A DNA stretch of 32,192 bases from Methylococcaceae bacterium (GTDB lineage: Bacteria; Pseudomonadota; Gammaproteobacteria; Methylococcales; Methylomonadaceae): positions 1-32,192 of the forward strand of contig SPJM01000033.1 of assembly GCA_006844585.1 (NCBI GenBank), written 5' to 3'. The notes beneath the pieces are model-generated. The model was not told the DNA's origin. It ran no database searches and worked only from the letters and a program-made list of their open reading frames with translations. Below, piece by piece: positions 5,371 to 14,135 of the stretch (its first letter is position 1; every line of letters starts with the position of its first letter). A program made the position numbers and the translations under genes.

Positions 5371-8220
5371 TTATTCTCCCGTCATTTCCTGGAAATCTTC
5401 GGATACCATTTCTATGATTTCTTCGCTATACGATTCAAAATTACCGAGCACTTCGTCTTCCAACATCATCTCATTCAGTTCATTGTGATACAGAAATTGG
5501 AAGCCGCTATCGGTATCATGACTGGATTCATCAGCCAGCGACCATAATAAAGTGACTTGGGTTTTTTGTTGCGGCAACACCCGAATTTGCATGTAATCGC
5601 AGATTCGCCACATCAGATACATGCCGGCGCCGCCCACGCCAGCCTCAATTCCGGCTTGCGCAGCATTCAGCAATAATCGGTTCAAGAATGTCACCGGGGT
5701 GAAACTACCCCAATGATCGGTGACCATTAAGCCCAGGCAACGCTCATCTTGCAGTAAATCAATGCGGATGCCTTCCTCGGCGGCGACTTCCCGTTGATCG
5801 CCTTTGCTGTATAGTAATTTGTTATGGGCATCCTTAGGCGCGCCATAGAGGCTGTTTTCCAACAATTCATCCGCCATCAGAATGGCGATATCCTGCATTT
5901 CATCCGAAATATGTCCTGATTCTTGCAATAAACCGGAAATTTCCTGAATGACAAAACTTTTGTCATCACTATGCGAAAGCATAAACTGACGTTGCAGGGT
6001 CGGGTGCGCGATCCATTGATAAATATCATCATCGACAACAATTCGATGTTGCTGTAATAAATTCTGCCAACCCAGTTCGCGGATAAAAGACTGATCGGCC
6101 GGCAAAATCCGGCGGACGCCTTCTATGCAAAGCTGTGGCAGTAAATCGATCATTTGCCCTTCTTCATAGCTGACCAGCACATGTTGCCTTGAAACATGAT
6201 CAGCCAGAACCTGTTGCTTGTTGTTGAGGAATTCATTGCCGTCTATGCGCATCAATTCTTGCTGATCCAGCGACTTTGAAGGAGTTGTCGTTGAATAAGC
6301 AATGCGCTGAGTATGTTCTACCATCATAATCGTGACATCATCGCTGAATGTTTCGCTTTGACAATGGTCGTGCAAAGATTGGAAACATATTTCTTGAATA
6401 ATTTCCAACGGCGCATCCGCCACTTGATAAAGCAATTCCTCCACGCCTTCAAAGCCGAATTGTTCGCCGCTGGGCGATTCTTCTTCAATAATGCCATCGG
6501 TATAGATAAATAAACGATCTTGCGGCTGCATATCCAAAGTCATCGAGATATATTCCGGTTTAGCCACTTTACCCAACGGCACGCCTTCAGTTTCAATCAT
6601 GCTCCAACTGTCTTCCGCATTAACCCATAAATAGGGGAAGGCATGTCCGGCGTTGGCGACCCGTAATTGGCCGCTGCGGCTATCCAGGCTGAAACAGATC
6701 ATGGTCATGAACATGCTTTCATGACTGGCGGTTAACAGTGATTCGTTTATATGTTCCAGCATTACAGCCGGATCCGTTTCATCTTGGTTAGCCAGTTGGT
6801 GAACGCTCATTTTAGCGGCGCTGACCAAGGTGCCGGATGCGACCCCGTGGCCGCTGACATCGCCGACCAAAAAGACGGCATGGTGACCATCTACTTCGTA
6901 ATAATCGAAATAATCGCCGCCGACTTCTGTTGAGGTGGTGAGTTTCGCCAAACCTTTAACGCCAGGCAGTTCAATTTCCGGTTCAGGAAGTAATGCTTGC
7001 TGCAATAACGCTGCGTGGGAAACTTCATCTTGCAAGCGGGCGCTTAACGAAGCTGACTCCGCTAAAGCGGTTTGCAGCGCCTGCTCGGCTTGTTTACGAT
7101 GGGTAATATCTACCCCGGTGGCAATCAATAATATGGGTTTATGGCTGATAGGGTCGCGAATTAAAGTGTTGGTCCAGTCTATGGTTAATAATTCGCCGCT
7201 GCGGATGCGCATGGATGATTCCAGTTTGCTTTCCAGCTTACCGGCGAACATATCTTGAAAATTATGTTCGAATAACAACTGTTCGGATTCGGGAATGAAT
7301 TGCTTAATGAATGATTTATCCCTCACTTCCTTTGACAGCCATCCGCTGATGTCCTGACTGTATTGATTAAACAAGACCACCTTGCCTTTTCGATTTACGC
7401 CGATGATGATGGCTTGTGAGGTATTGATCACATTTTGGCTGAATTGCTTTTCTTTCATCAAGGCGCCAGCGGTCGATTTAACCCGCTTTAAAATCGGCTT
7501 GAAGATAAACAGACCTTCCAGTAAAAGAGTCAGCAAGGTGGTTAAATACACATAGCTTTCCCAGCGCATGGTGTTTTGAATTTCCGCCGTTGCTTCAAGC
7601 TCATATTGTTTTACCGCCGCGTTTAAGGTTTTTAATAAACGGGTAGGCGCCACTTTTAATATGTATTGCAAATGTTCATTTTCCAGCGTGGCGCCGCCGC
7701 TGTTAGCATTTTCAATCAATTGCTCTATTGCATTAACATATTGGCGAACTTGCTTATCCAATAAATTAGGTTGTTGAAAATACATTGCCCGCATTGCTTC
7801 GGAAAGTTTACCCGGCAATCCCATGTCCTTATCGCCATGAATTAAGCCTAAATGTGATTTCATCATCAGCTCGGCGACGGCTTGTAATTTTTCTCGCGCT
7901 TCTGCTTTTTGAGCGGCATCGTTTTCGGTCACCATGCGTAAAGCAAACAAAGCGCCGCGTTGCGATAACATCCGCTGCCTGCCACTGACATTTACGATGG
8001 TTCCGCTGCTTTCGTTAATAGTGAGCAGGTTATTCATAATGAAGTATGCCGAAGTCGCCAGCCCGGCAACCAGAAACAAAGCCAGCACATAGCGAATCCA
8101 CATCCCGCCCAGTAAATAACTGACTTCTGAATCGTCTTTATCTTGGCTGCGCTGACTTTTTAAATTGCGTTGTTTTTCTGCTCGATTGACAAAGTCAAAC
8201 GTGCGATATCTATCAATCAT
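5371..8220 (-). CDS. Membrane sensor - PAS - SpoIIE/PP2C phosphatase - RsbW-like ATPase fusion
   Basis: 949 residues. Order of parts: a cytoplasmic N-tail; TM1 (about 41-62); a periplasmic helical PilJ/NarX-type sensor (about 65-215, signature NVSGRQRMLSQRGALF); TM2 (about 223-241); PAS (about 260-375, ending ATGVDITHRKQAE); a short coiled coil (about 378-410); and a PP2C/SpoIIE phosphatase (about 420-636). Phosphatase metal-binding Asps are visible at 436 (GGDYFDY), 454 (VGDVSGHG), 575 (YTDG) and 628 (SDDVT). The C-terminal part contains a GHKL/RsbW-like ATPase at about 765-895 (E785 and N789 in ADELLENS, Gly loop GVGGAGMYLM 861-870), then an acidic tail. The start has GAGGGATCCC directly upstream. 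In RsbU/RsbW-type systems these activities dephosphorylate and phosphorylate a STAS antagonist; the adjacent STAS gene supplies that partner. The output target is not encoded nearby. Confidence 0.9.
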   Translation of the reverse strand: MIDRYRTFDFVNRAEKQRNLKSQRSQDKDDSEVSYLLGGMWIRYVLALFLVAGLATSAYFIMNNLLTINESSGTIVNVSGRQRMLSQRGALFALRMVTENDAAQKAEAREKLQAVAELMMKSHLGLIHGDKDMGLPGKLSEAMRAMYFQQPNLLDKQVRQYVNAIEQLIENANSGGATLENEHLQYILKVAPTRLLKTLNAAVKQYELEATAEIQNTMRWESYVYLTTLLTLLLEGLFIFKPILKRVKSTAGALMKEKQFSQNVINTSQAIIIGVNRKGKVVLFNQYSQDISGWLSKEVRDKSFIKQFIPESEQLLFEHNFQDMFAGKLESKLESSMRIRSGELLTIDWTNTLIRDPISHKPILLIATGVDITHRKQAEQALQTALAESASLSARLQDEVSHAALLQQALLPEPEIELPGVKGLAKLTTSTEVGGDYFDYYEVDGHHAVFLVGDVSGHGVASGTLVSAAKMSVHQLANQDETDPAVMLEHINESLLTASHESMFMTMICFSLDSRSGQLRVANAGHAFPYLWVNAEDSWSMIETEGVPLGKVAKPEYISMTLDMQPQDRLFIYTDGIIEEESPSGEQFGFEGVEELLYQVADAPLEIIQEICFQSLHDHCQSETFSDDVTIMMVEHTQRIAYSTTTPSKSLDQQELMRIDGNEFLNNKQQVLADHVSRQHVLVSYEEGQMIDLLPQLCIEGVRRILPADQSFIRELGWQNLLQQHRIVVDDDIYQWIAHPTLQRQFMLSHSDDKSFVIQEISGLLQESGHISDEMQDIAILMADELLENSLYGAPKDAHNKLLYSKGDQREVAAEEGIRIDLLQDERCLGLMVTDHWGSFTPVTFLNRLLLNAAQAGIEAGVGGAGMYLMWRICDYMQIRVLPQQKTQVTLLWSLADESSHDTDSGFQFLYHNELNEMMLEDEVLGNFESYSEEIIEMVSEDFQEMTGE

Positions 8221-8265
8221 GGGATCCCTCTTTTCAATGATGAGTAATCGAAGTCATTGAATCAG

Positions 8266-8281
8266 AGCAATTTGTAAGCCA
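8266..8281 (-). promoter_or_regulatory. Sigma-54-like -24/-12 promoter
   Basis: On the minus strand this reads TGGCTTACAAATTGCT. It matches the -24 TGGC and -12 TTGCW elements of the sigma-54 consensus, with the required 10 bases between GG and GC. The predicted start site, about 12 bases past the GC, falls near 8255, leaving a leader of roughly 35 bases before the ATG at 8220, which has a good Shine-Dalgarno. One such match is expected by chance in about 30 kb, so the placement is the main argument. Confidence 0.5.
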
Positions 8282-8490
8282 TTTTTGTCAGATTGATTGG
8301 AGGTTGTGATTGAGTCGTCATTCCGTGACATAAAAACGCCCATAAATTAACTTTTTTCATCCGCAGGGATTAATATTCGGTGCAAAAGCTTCTATGATCA
8401 ATTTAATCAATGCACAAAAAAGTTTCATTTTGGGCGGTAAAATGACTTCTTATGCACCATCACAGTGAATGAAGGAATGGATCAGATGGC

Positions 8491-8514
8491 GATGGCTGCG
8501 CAAAGTCAGCCATC
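8491..8514. terminator. Short perfect stem-loop, possible terminator
   Basis: Arms gatggctg (8491-8498) and cagccatc (8507-8514) with an 8-base loop, 35 bases past the stop of the exported-protein gene at 8550. No U tract follows on the minus strand, so a terminator role is only plausible. Confidence 0.35.
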
Positions 8515-8549
8515 ATATTTCAAGGAATATCTAAGGGTTAGGTATTTTA

Positions 8550-9428
8550 TTAATTAGCCGGTACAACAACAGTCCATTCGCTGTCCGCATTCGGACGCGC
8601 CAGCACTTCACCGGTTGCCGCATCCGTTGCCAATATAGCATCGGTATCCAGACAATTGGCAACCACGCTGCTCGCTGAAGTTCCCTCTAAAGTAATAGTG
8701 ACGGGCGGAGTTACCTGCACAAAACCTGACGAGGTTAATTGAGCCAAATCGCCTAATTGATTGGTAATATCAAAGCATAAAGGCGGGCCTAAATTAACGG
8801 TGAATTCAACAAAGCCCGCAGGCGCATTGATAATACAGGTTTTTTGATTGCTATATTGGCTGGCGACATTTTCGACAACACCGGGAATAGAAGCAGTCAA
8901 TCCAGTCAATTGAAAATTATCGACGGTCGTTTCTGTCAAAGTGTGTATGCCGGTAACCGGATTGCTCGGATCAGCGTTAGGCGTGCAAAAACTTGAATTT
9001 TCAGGTAGTTCAATACAACCGTCTGTGGTCATAGTGAGCTCGCTGCCGTTACGACTGATATTCAGGCCTTCGGGAATTTGCGCGGCGTCGCAAGGCAATT
9101 CATTGTCGCTGGTCAGCGCCGCCAAAATATCATTAGCTTGACCGACATAAACAGGCTCTCCGCCAAAAGGGCCGCCGGCCACATAAATACCGTCAGTATC
9201 CTGATTAAGACCTAAGATGACATTGCCACCCGAACTCATCGGCAAATCAGAAAAAATATAACACCAAGGTCCTGCGGTTTGCGGCTCTGAACTGAAGCTG
9301 AAATATTGCGGAAAGACATTTTGAGCGCCGCTCATAATTTGATCGAACACCTGATTTTGATTATCGGCTTGGACGGATTGTAACGCGGACAATCCGACAA
9401 CAGCCAACATTGTTGCTATGCGTTTCAT
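8550..9428 (-). CDS. Exported protein of unknown function, Cys-containing, beta-rich
   Basis: 292 residues from the ATG at 9428, which has GGAG 8 bases upstream. That GGAG overlaps an in-frame GTG at 9440 which would otherwise add four residues. The first 21 residues (MKRIATMLAVVGLSALQSVQA) are a Sec signal peptide with an AXA-like cleavage site. The mature protein is acidic and Gly/Thr/Ser-rich, with eight cysteines suited to disulfides. The N-terminal segment (FPQYFSF ... GPWCYIF ... LGLNQDTDGIYVAGGPFGGEPVYVGQANDI) resembles a short motif in gammaproteobacterial exported proteins in which an F-P-x-x-F segment is followed by G-x-Y-V-x-G and VYVG repeats. Location should be periplasmic or extracellular. 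Alone on its strand with its own spacer; no function assigned. Confidence 0.75.
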   Translation of the reverse strand: MKRIATMLAVVGLSALQSVQADNQNQVFDQIMSGAQNVFPQYFSFSSEPQTAGPWCYIFSDLPMSSGGNVILGLNQDTDGIYVAGGPFGGEPVYVGQANDILAALTSDNELPCDAAQIPEGLNISRNGSELTMTTDGCIELPENSSFCTPNADPSNPVTGIHTLTETTVDNFQLTGLTASIPGVVENVASQYSNQKTCIINAPAGFVEFTVNLGPPLCFDITNQLGDLAQLTSSGFVQVTPPVTITLEGTSASSVVANCLDTDAILATDAATGEVLARPNADSEWTVVVPAN

Positions 9429-9589
9429 AAATTTCTCCACGATAGTATAGTGAAATTACCCTGTTATCATAGATGCATTTAAGCCGGAAGTATAGAGATA
9501 GAGGCGGATATTGGAAAAGTCTATCGGCATTGTTTTAAGCAGATAGATGAAAGAGGTTAGCGATAAGAAATTGTTTTGCCGTATCTTAA

Positions 9590-9636
9590 GCCGGAGCGCT
9601 TCATGGCGGGGAATGATAGAATCGCAACGCTCCGGC
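9590..9636. terminator. GC-rich stem-loop with 29-base loop
   Basis: Arms gccggagcg (9590-9598) and cgctccggc (9628-9636) are perfectly complementary. The structure lies just downstream (minus strand) of the small exported-protein gene ending at 9655. It lacks a U tract and may be a REP-like palindrome rather than a true terminator. Confidence 0.45.
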
Positions 9637-9654
9637 CTGAAAGAATAACGTTAA

Positions 9655-10050
9655 TTAGAAATCATAGAATTTTTTGCGCAACTTATAATAATACTCAATA
9701 CCGGCTTCCACATTTTTCAATGCTTTTTCCCTATCGCCTTTTTTCATGGCGTTGCGTGCTTTTTTCATTTTGCTGGCGGCGCGGCCTTTTAGCGGCCCTA
9801 AACGAGTGACTTCAATTTCTTTATGAATTTGTTTGGTTTCTTTTAACATATCCAAAACTTCTTCATTGGGCGCTCCGCCGTTTAACAATTCCAAAGATTT
9901 TTCTGCTCTCTCAATGGTGGTGTTGATGGCGTAAATGACCTCTTCCATCGTTGCGTTTTCAATTTTCCCCGCCGCTTGAGAAAGCGTAGGGAATACGCTT
10001 AATGCGCAAAGAACAAGCAAAGCGGAAAACAGTTGTTTGATTTTGAACAT
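9655..10050 (-). CDS. Small exported helical basic protein, unknown
   Basis: 131 residues from the ATG at 10050, with GAGGT about 11 bases upstream. An in-frame extension to 10107 lacks a ribosome site and would bury the signal peptide. Residues 1-26 (MFKIKQLFSALLVLCALSVFPTLSQA) are a signal peptide cleaved after SQA. The mature part is all-helical by pattern: an amphipathic helix around TMEEVIYAINTTIERAEKSLELL, a second around MLKETKQIHKEIE, then a Lys/Arg-rich C-terminal half ending YYYKLRKKFYDF. It looks like a small periplasmic helical-hairpin protein. No family recognised and no operon partner. Confidence 0.75.
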   Translation of the reverse strand: MFKIKQLFSALLVLCALSVFPTLSQAAGKIENATMEEVIYAINTTIERAEKSLELLNGGAPNEEVLDMLKETKQIHKEIEVTRLGPLKGRAASKMKKARNAMKKGDREKALKNVEAGIEYYYKLRKKFYDF

Positions 10051-10218
10051 CGGTAAATTTACCTCATTGTTTATTTTTTGTATGTGATTGGCGCGCAACG
10101 GAAACATTTAGTCCAAGCCGATACGCGCTATTGATAGTATCATAATTTATTGCTCAGTTCCCGTAATCAGAAACCAAGCTTGATGAAGTTAAGCCGAAAA
10201 GAAAAAAGCGCTTATTTT

Positions 10219-10527
10219 TTACTCCGCATTAGCCGAACTATTTTCATTGAATGAAGAAAGCAAGTCTTGCCCATTTGGAACATTTTCAGGTTTGCTTTCC
10301 ACTGTCGGAGTTTGCGTCGCCGAAGAATCCGTTTGTTCGGCATTCAATTGTTTTTCTCTAGTGGCCTGACCGAACAGAGTCGCCCCAGCCATGAAGATCG
10401 CCGCAGTCAGCATAACCACCTGTAATCTATCCGATTTTTCCAGCCAGAAGAAAATCCATTTCGGCTTGATCATACCGATAATAAATACAAATACTGCAAT
10501 AATAATGAGATTTATCGCCCATACCAT
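10219..10527 (-). CDS. Small two-helix membrane protein, unknown
   Basis: 102 residues. Two membrane segments (about 2-21 and 36-54) are separated by an aromatic/basic loop, KPKWIFFWLEKSDRL. A soluble acidic, Ser/Thr/Gln-rich tail (about 60-102) ends the protein. The KPKW-(I/V)FFWL-x-K-x-DR loop recurs in small gammaproteobacterial membrane proteins, but I know no function for them. AGGT lies 10 bases upstream of the ATG. The gene is divergent from qmcA with a 110-base shared upstream region. Confidence 0.75.
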   Translation of the reverse strand: MVWAINLIIIAVFVFIIGMIKPKWIFFWLEKSDRLQVVMLTAAIFMAGATLFGQATREKQLNAEQTDSSATQTPTVESKPENVPNGQDLLSSFNENSSANAE

Positions 10528-10637
10528 AATATACTTTACCTGTTATCTTACAATTAAAATCCAATTACATTATTATGAGTTTGATTAAGGTTTTCAAGAC
10601 TTGATTTGCTCCCTTCCAATTTTAAGGAGAGACGACT

Positions 10638-11570
10638 ATGACGGGTTTAAGCATTTTCGTTACCGCGTTATTGCTATTTGCAATCATTTTAGTTTTCATG
10701 AGTGTAAAATCCATTCCGCAAGGAATGGAATATACAGTAGAACGGTTTGGTCGTTATACAACGACATTAAGACCCGGTTTGAATCTGATTATGCCGATTA
10801 TTGATCGCATCGGAAACCGGTTAAATATGATGGAGCAAGTACAGGATGTGCCCTCCCAAGAGATCATTACCAAAGATAATGCGATGGTAACGGTTGATGG
10901 CGTTGTCTTTTTTCAGATTATGGATGCGCCGAAAGCCGCCTATGAAGTCAATAATCTGGATTTGGCGATTTTAAATCTGGTGATGACCAATATACGGACG
11001 GTGATGGGTTCTATGGATTTGGATGAGCTATTGTCAAAACGTGATGATATTAACGCCCGCTTATTAAATGTAGTCGATGAAGCGACTTCGCCCTGGGGCA
11101 TTAAAGTCACCCGGATCGAGATTAAAGATATTGCGCCGCCGCGCGATTTAGTGGATGCGATGGCCAGGCAAATGAAGGCGGAACGTGAGAAACGAGCTTC
11201 AATTCTGGAAGCGGAAGGCTTGAGGCAGGCGGAAATATTACGCGCAGAGGGTGAGAAAAAGTCAGCCATTTTAGAAGCCGAAGGGCGTCGGGAATCTGCT
11301 TTTAAAGATGCGGAAGCCAGAGAACGACTGGCTGAAGCCGAAGCGCGGGCGACCGCAATGGTTTCAGAAGCCATTGCCAAAGGCGATATTCAAGCAGTGA
11401 ATTATTTTGTCGCGCAAAAATATGTCGAGTCATTGAAAGAAATTGCCAGCGCCGATAACAGCAAAATGATCTTTATGCCGCTGGAAGCTTCCAGCGTAAT
11501 TGGCGCATTAGGCGGCATCACCGAATTAGCTAAAGAGGCAATGGCGAAGAAGGCTGATAAAGATGCTTGA
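10638..11570 (+). CDS. qmcA: SPFH/stomatin-family protein QmcA (paraslipin)
   Basis: 310 residues, the usual length. One N-terminal membrane anchor (about 4-22) is followed by an SPFH/band-7 domain (about 23-190, with [15 protein letters not shown] and [14 protein letters not shown] near the start). A long Ala/Glu/Arg-rich coiled coil (about 185-245, repeated AEG and EAEAR units) leads to a C-terminal [10 protein letters not shown] motif typical of the family. It has a strong AAGGAGA ribosome site 8 bases from the ATG. Its 3' end overlaps the NfeD-like gene by 8 bases, the classic stomatin/NfeD pairing. The family forms inner-membrane oligomeric microdomains and regulates membrane proteases or quality control. 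It heads a four-gene operon that includes a two-component pair. Confidence 0.93.
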   Translation: MTGLSIFVTALLLFAIILVFMSVKSIPQGMEYTVERFGRYTTTLRPGLNLIMPIIDRIGNRLNMMEQVQDVPSQEIITKDNAMVTVDGVVFFQIMDAPKAAYEVNNLDLAILNLVMTNIRTVMGSMDLDELLSKRDDINARLLNVVDEATSPWGIKVTRIEIKDIAPPRDLVDAMARQMKAEREKRASILEAEGLRQAEILRAEGEKKSAILEAEGRRESAFKDAEARERLAEAEARATAMVSEAIAKGDIQAVNYFVAQKYVESLKEIASADNSKMIFMPLEASSVIGALGGITELAKEAMAKKADKDA

Positions 11571-12015
11571 ATTTGAAATGGTTTTTTGGTACTGGTGGGT
11601 ATTGGCGATTGTTTTTCTAGCCATCGAAATCTTCGCGCCGGGTTCGTTTTTTTTATGGATGGCGATGTCCGGCGTGGTGACCGGTTCTGTGTTATTGCTG
11701 GCGCCGTTTATTAGTCTGGAAATACAATTATTAATCTTTTCAGTTTTATCTTTTGCTTCGATTTTGATTTGGCGTCGTTATTTCGGCTTCAAACAACAAG
11801 ATACCGACCAGCCGTTATTAAACAAAAAAGGCGCTCAATACATAGGACGCACGTATACGTTGATCGAACCGATCACCAACGGCGAGGGGAAAATCAAAGT
11901 CGGCGACACCTTGTGGAAGGTGCAAGGCGATGATTGTCCTGTCGACGCTAAAGTAAAGGTCGTCGATGTAAACAGCACCATTTTAATTGTGACTCCAATA
12001 ATTGATGAGAATTGA
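11563..12015 (+). CDS. NfeD-family membrane protein (YbbK type)
   Basis: 150 residues, the short NfeD form without the protease domain. Membrane segments lie at about 8-26, 30-48 and 51-68 ([25 protein letters not shown], then [10 protein letters not shown]), followed by a soluble OB-fold NfeD domain at about 85-148 ([27 protein letters not shown]). The start overlaps the end of qmcA by 8 bases, giving translational coupling. NfeD proteins work with stomatin-like partners in the inner membrane. The next gene begins 2 bases after its stop, so the two-component pair is probably co-transcribed. Confidence 0.9.
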   Translation: MLEFEMVFWYWWVLAIVFLAIEIFAPGSFFLWMAMSGVVTGSVLLLAPFISLEIQLLIFSVLSFASILIWRRYFGFKQQDTDQPLLNKKGAQYIGRTYTLIEPITNGEGKIKVGDTLWKVQGDDCPVDAKVKVVDVNSTILIVTPIIDEN

Positions 12016-12017
12016 AC

Positions 12018-12677
12018 ATGCGCTTATTGCTAGTTGAAGATGATGAATATATCGGCGATGGACTGCAAGCCGGCTTAACCTTGGAAAAATATGCCGTGGA
12101 TTGGGTAACCAACGGCAATTTGGCTAATGAAGCTTTAAAAATGAACCAATATGAAATCATCATATTAGACATAAATCTACCGGGTATGAACGGCATCGAA
12201 GTGTTAAAGTCATTGCGTAAACGTAAAGACCATACGCCCGTACTCATGTTGACCGCACAAGACCGACCGGAAGAAAAAGTCAAAGGCTTGGATGCCGGAG
12301 CCGATGACTATGTTGTCAAACCCTTTGATCTAAATGAAATTTACGCTCGCTTGAGAGCGCTTTATCGACGCCACGGCAGCGGCAGCGCCAAACTTCCTTT
12401 TATCGAGCACAAGGGCATAAAGCTGGAACCGGCATCTCATAAAGTTTATTTCCAAGATAAGCTAATCGAATTACCGCAAAAAGAATTTGAAATCCTCAGT
12501 TTTATGATGAATCATATCGGTCAGGTTTGTTCTAAAGCGCGTCTGGAGGAAACGCTTTATTCCTGGAATTCGGAAGTGGAAAGCAATACGGTGGAAGTGC
12601 ATATCCATCATTTACGTAAAAAACTGAATAGCTCATTAATACGCACGATTCGCGGCGTGGGTTATATAATCGATTAG
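12018..12677 (+). CDS. OmpR/PhoB-family response regulator
   Basis: 219 residues from the ATG at 12018, 2 bases after the NfeD stop. A receiver domain (1-115) has acidic residues E7, D8 and D9, phosphoacceptor D51 (ILDINLPGMNG), T79 and K101. A C-terminal winged helix (about 127-217, ELPQKEFEIL ... VEVHIHHLRKKL ... IRGVGYII) is of the OmpR/QseB/PmrA type. A TTG two codons upstream is in frame but the ATG fits the family start MRLLLVEDD. The cognate kinase follows 4 bases downstream. DNA targets are unknown; autoregulation of the qmcA-nfeD operon is a reasonable guess. Confidence 0.93.
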   Translation: MRLLLVEDDEYIGDGLQAGLTLEKYAVDWVTNGNLANEALKMNQYEIIILDINLPGMNGIEVLKSLRKRKDHTPVLMLTAQDRPEEKVKGLDAGADDYVVKPFDLNEIYARLRALYRRHGSGSAKLPFIEHKGIKLEPASHKVYFQDKLIELPQKEFEILSFMMNHIGQVCSKARLEETLYSWNSEVESNTVEVHIHHLRKKLNSSLIRTIRGVGYIID

Positions 12678-12681
12678 CGAC

Positions 12682-14127
12682 ATGCGCTTATTTAGAACCG
12701 GTTCCTTAAAAAAACACTTGTTAATTTATCTGTTGTGCAGTTCCGTGTTGATCTGGGGAACGGCGATGGCTTTGTGTTACAAACAGGCGCGCTCGGAAAT
12801 TTATCAACTGTTTTCCGCAGAGTTGGAACAATATGCGCAAATTCTACAGGTGATTGTTGAAAGCATGATCGTCAGCGATTCAGGAATGACGCATTGGGAC
12901 CAAGACAGTGCGACAAGTTTATTGGAATCTTTCAACAGTAGGCATGATTATCAGTCCGGCATCGCTTTCCAAATCTGGTCGCCGAAAAATGAATTATTAT
13001 TTCGTTCGGAAAATGCGCCTAAGTCGAAGCTTTCTTTAGAGCCGAACGGCTTTAGCATGAACCTTATTGAAAATGAGGCCTGGCATGTTTTCAGTTCTAA
13101 TCAACGAAAAAAGTACATTATTCATGTTGCCCAACCTAAGGCGAATCTGGATAGAATTAGTCAACAGATCTCCCTTCAGTTGGTTCTGATTTTTTTAGCG
13201 GGCGTACCGTTTTTAGCTATTGCCATCTGGTTGGTTCTTAAACGGGCGTTTGATCCTTTTAACAGTCTCATTTCTAAATTGCACCGGCGGGCGGCAGGCA
13301 ATCTCAAACCGCTATCGGAAGACGCTTTTCCAAAAGAAATTAAACCTGTTGTTAAAGAATTAAACTATCTATTTAAGGAACTGGAAGTCGCTTTTGAGCA
13401 TGAGCGCAACTTTACCTCAGTTGCTTCTCACGAATTACGAACGCCGTTAACAGGATTGCTGACTCAAATCCAGGTTTCCATTAAAGCCGAAGATGAGCAG
13501 ATGCGGAATCGGGCTTTGAAAAAAGCGCATGAAGCCGCTATAAAAATGAAGCATATGATTGAGCAATTGCTGGTATTGTCCAGAATTCAAAACAATAAGC
13601 AAGATATGACGACGGTGCCGGTCAATGTAAGCGAAGAAATAGAATTAGTAATTAAGGATTGTAAAAAACAAATTACCCAAAAAAACACCACGGTCTATTA
13701 CAATAATGTAGAACCGGTTTATTTAAACGGCAATTTGTCATTAGTCAATATTTTAATCCGCAATATCATCGAAAACGCCATTAAATATTCCGCCAATGAA
13801 AACAGCGTCATCAAAATCCGTTGCGGCCAAAATGAAGACGGCGTTTTTTTTACGGTTGAAGACAACGGTCCCGGCATCCGCAAAAGCGAAGTTGATAAAA
13901 TCAATCAGCATTTCTTTCGCAGCCAGAAGACCATTACCCATGCGGAAGGCACGGGCTTAGGCTTATCTATTGTGCATAGAGTCGTTGATTTGCATCAAGC
14001 CCAAGTCAATTTAAAAAAATCAAAAATCGGCGGCTTGTATTTTAAAGTTATTTTCCCTGAAAAAACGCCAAAGCCCAAGTCTAAGACGCGGAGTCGCTCT
14101 AAAAAGAAAAAATTAGCAAAAGCCTGA
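12682..14127 (+). CDS. Membrane sensor histidine kinase
   Basis: 481 residues. TM1 (about 12-32), a periplasmic sensor of about 130 residues, TM2 (about 164-186), a short HAMP-like stretch (about 187-240), HisKA with His250 (SVASHELRTPL), then HATPase with N-box (RNIIENAIKYS, 360-370), G1 DNGPGI (394-399) and G2 GTGLGL (423-428). This layout matches QseC/EnvZ-type kinases. It ends with an unusual Lys/Arg/Ser/Pro-rich tail of about 25 residues that may bind anionic lipid or nucleic acid. It is translated right after its regulator (4-base gap) and ends 8 bases from the convergent lpxD. The stimulus is unknown; the QmcA/NfeD neighbours suggest envelope or membrane stress. Confidence 0.92.
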   Translation: MRLFRTGSLKKHLLIYLLCSSVLIWGTAMALCYKQARSEIYQLFSAELEQYAQILQVIVESMIVSDSGMTHWDQDSATSLLESFNSRHDYQSGIAFQIWSPKNELLFRSENAPKSKLSLEPNGFSMNLIENEAWHVFSSNQRKKYIIHVAQPKANLDRISQQISLQLVLIFLAGVPFLAIAIWLVLKRAFDPFNSLISKLHRRAAGNLKPLSEDAFPKEIKPVVKELNYLFKELEVAFEHERNFTSVASHELRTPLTGLLTQIQVSIKAEDEQMRNRALKKAHEAAIKMKHMIEQLLVLSRIQNNKQDMTTVPVNVSEEIELVIKDCKKQITQKNTTVYYNNVEPVYLNGNLSLVNILIRNIIENAIKYSANENSVIKIRCGQNEDGVFFTVEDNGPGIRKSEVDKINQHFFRSQKTITHAEGTGLGLSIVHRVVDLHQAQVNLKKSKIGGLYFKVIFPEKTPKPKSKTRSRSKKKKLAKA

Positions 14128-14135
14128 ACGCCTGA

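Larger units (their letters stand above)
8221..8549. other. Intergenic region upstream of the partner-switching operon
   Basis: A 329-base spacer between the end of the exported-protein gene at 8550 and the start of the phosphatase gene at 8220, both on the minus strand. It contains a sigma-54-like promoter (8266-8281) and a short hairpin (8491-8514). No open frame in it is convincing. Confidence 0.6.

Noticed and set aside
10940-11380. Long minus-strand open frame opposite qmcA
   Set aside because: An antisense shadow of the Ala/Glu-rich coiled coil of QmcA; Ser/Ala repeats are explained by the opposite strand.
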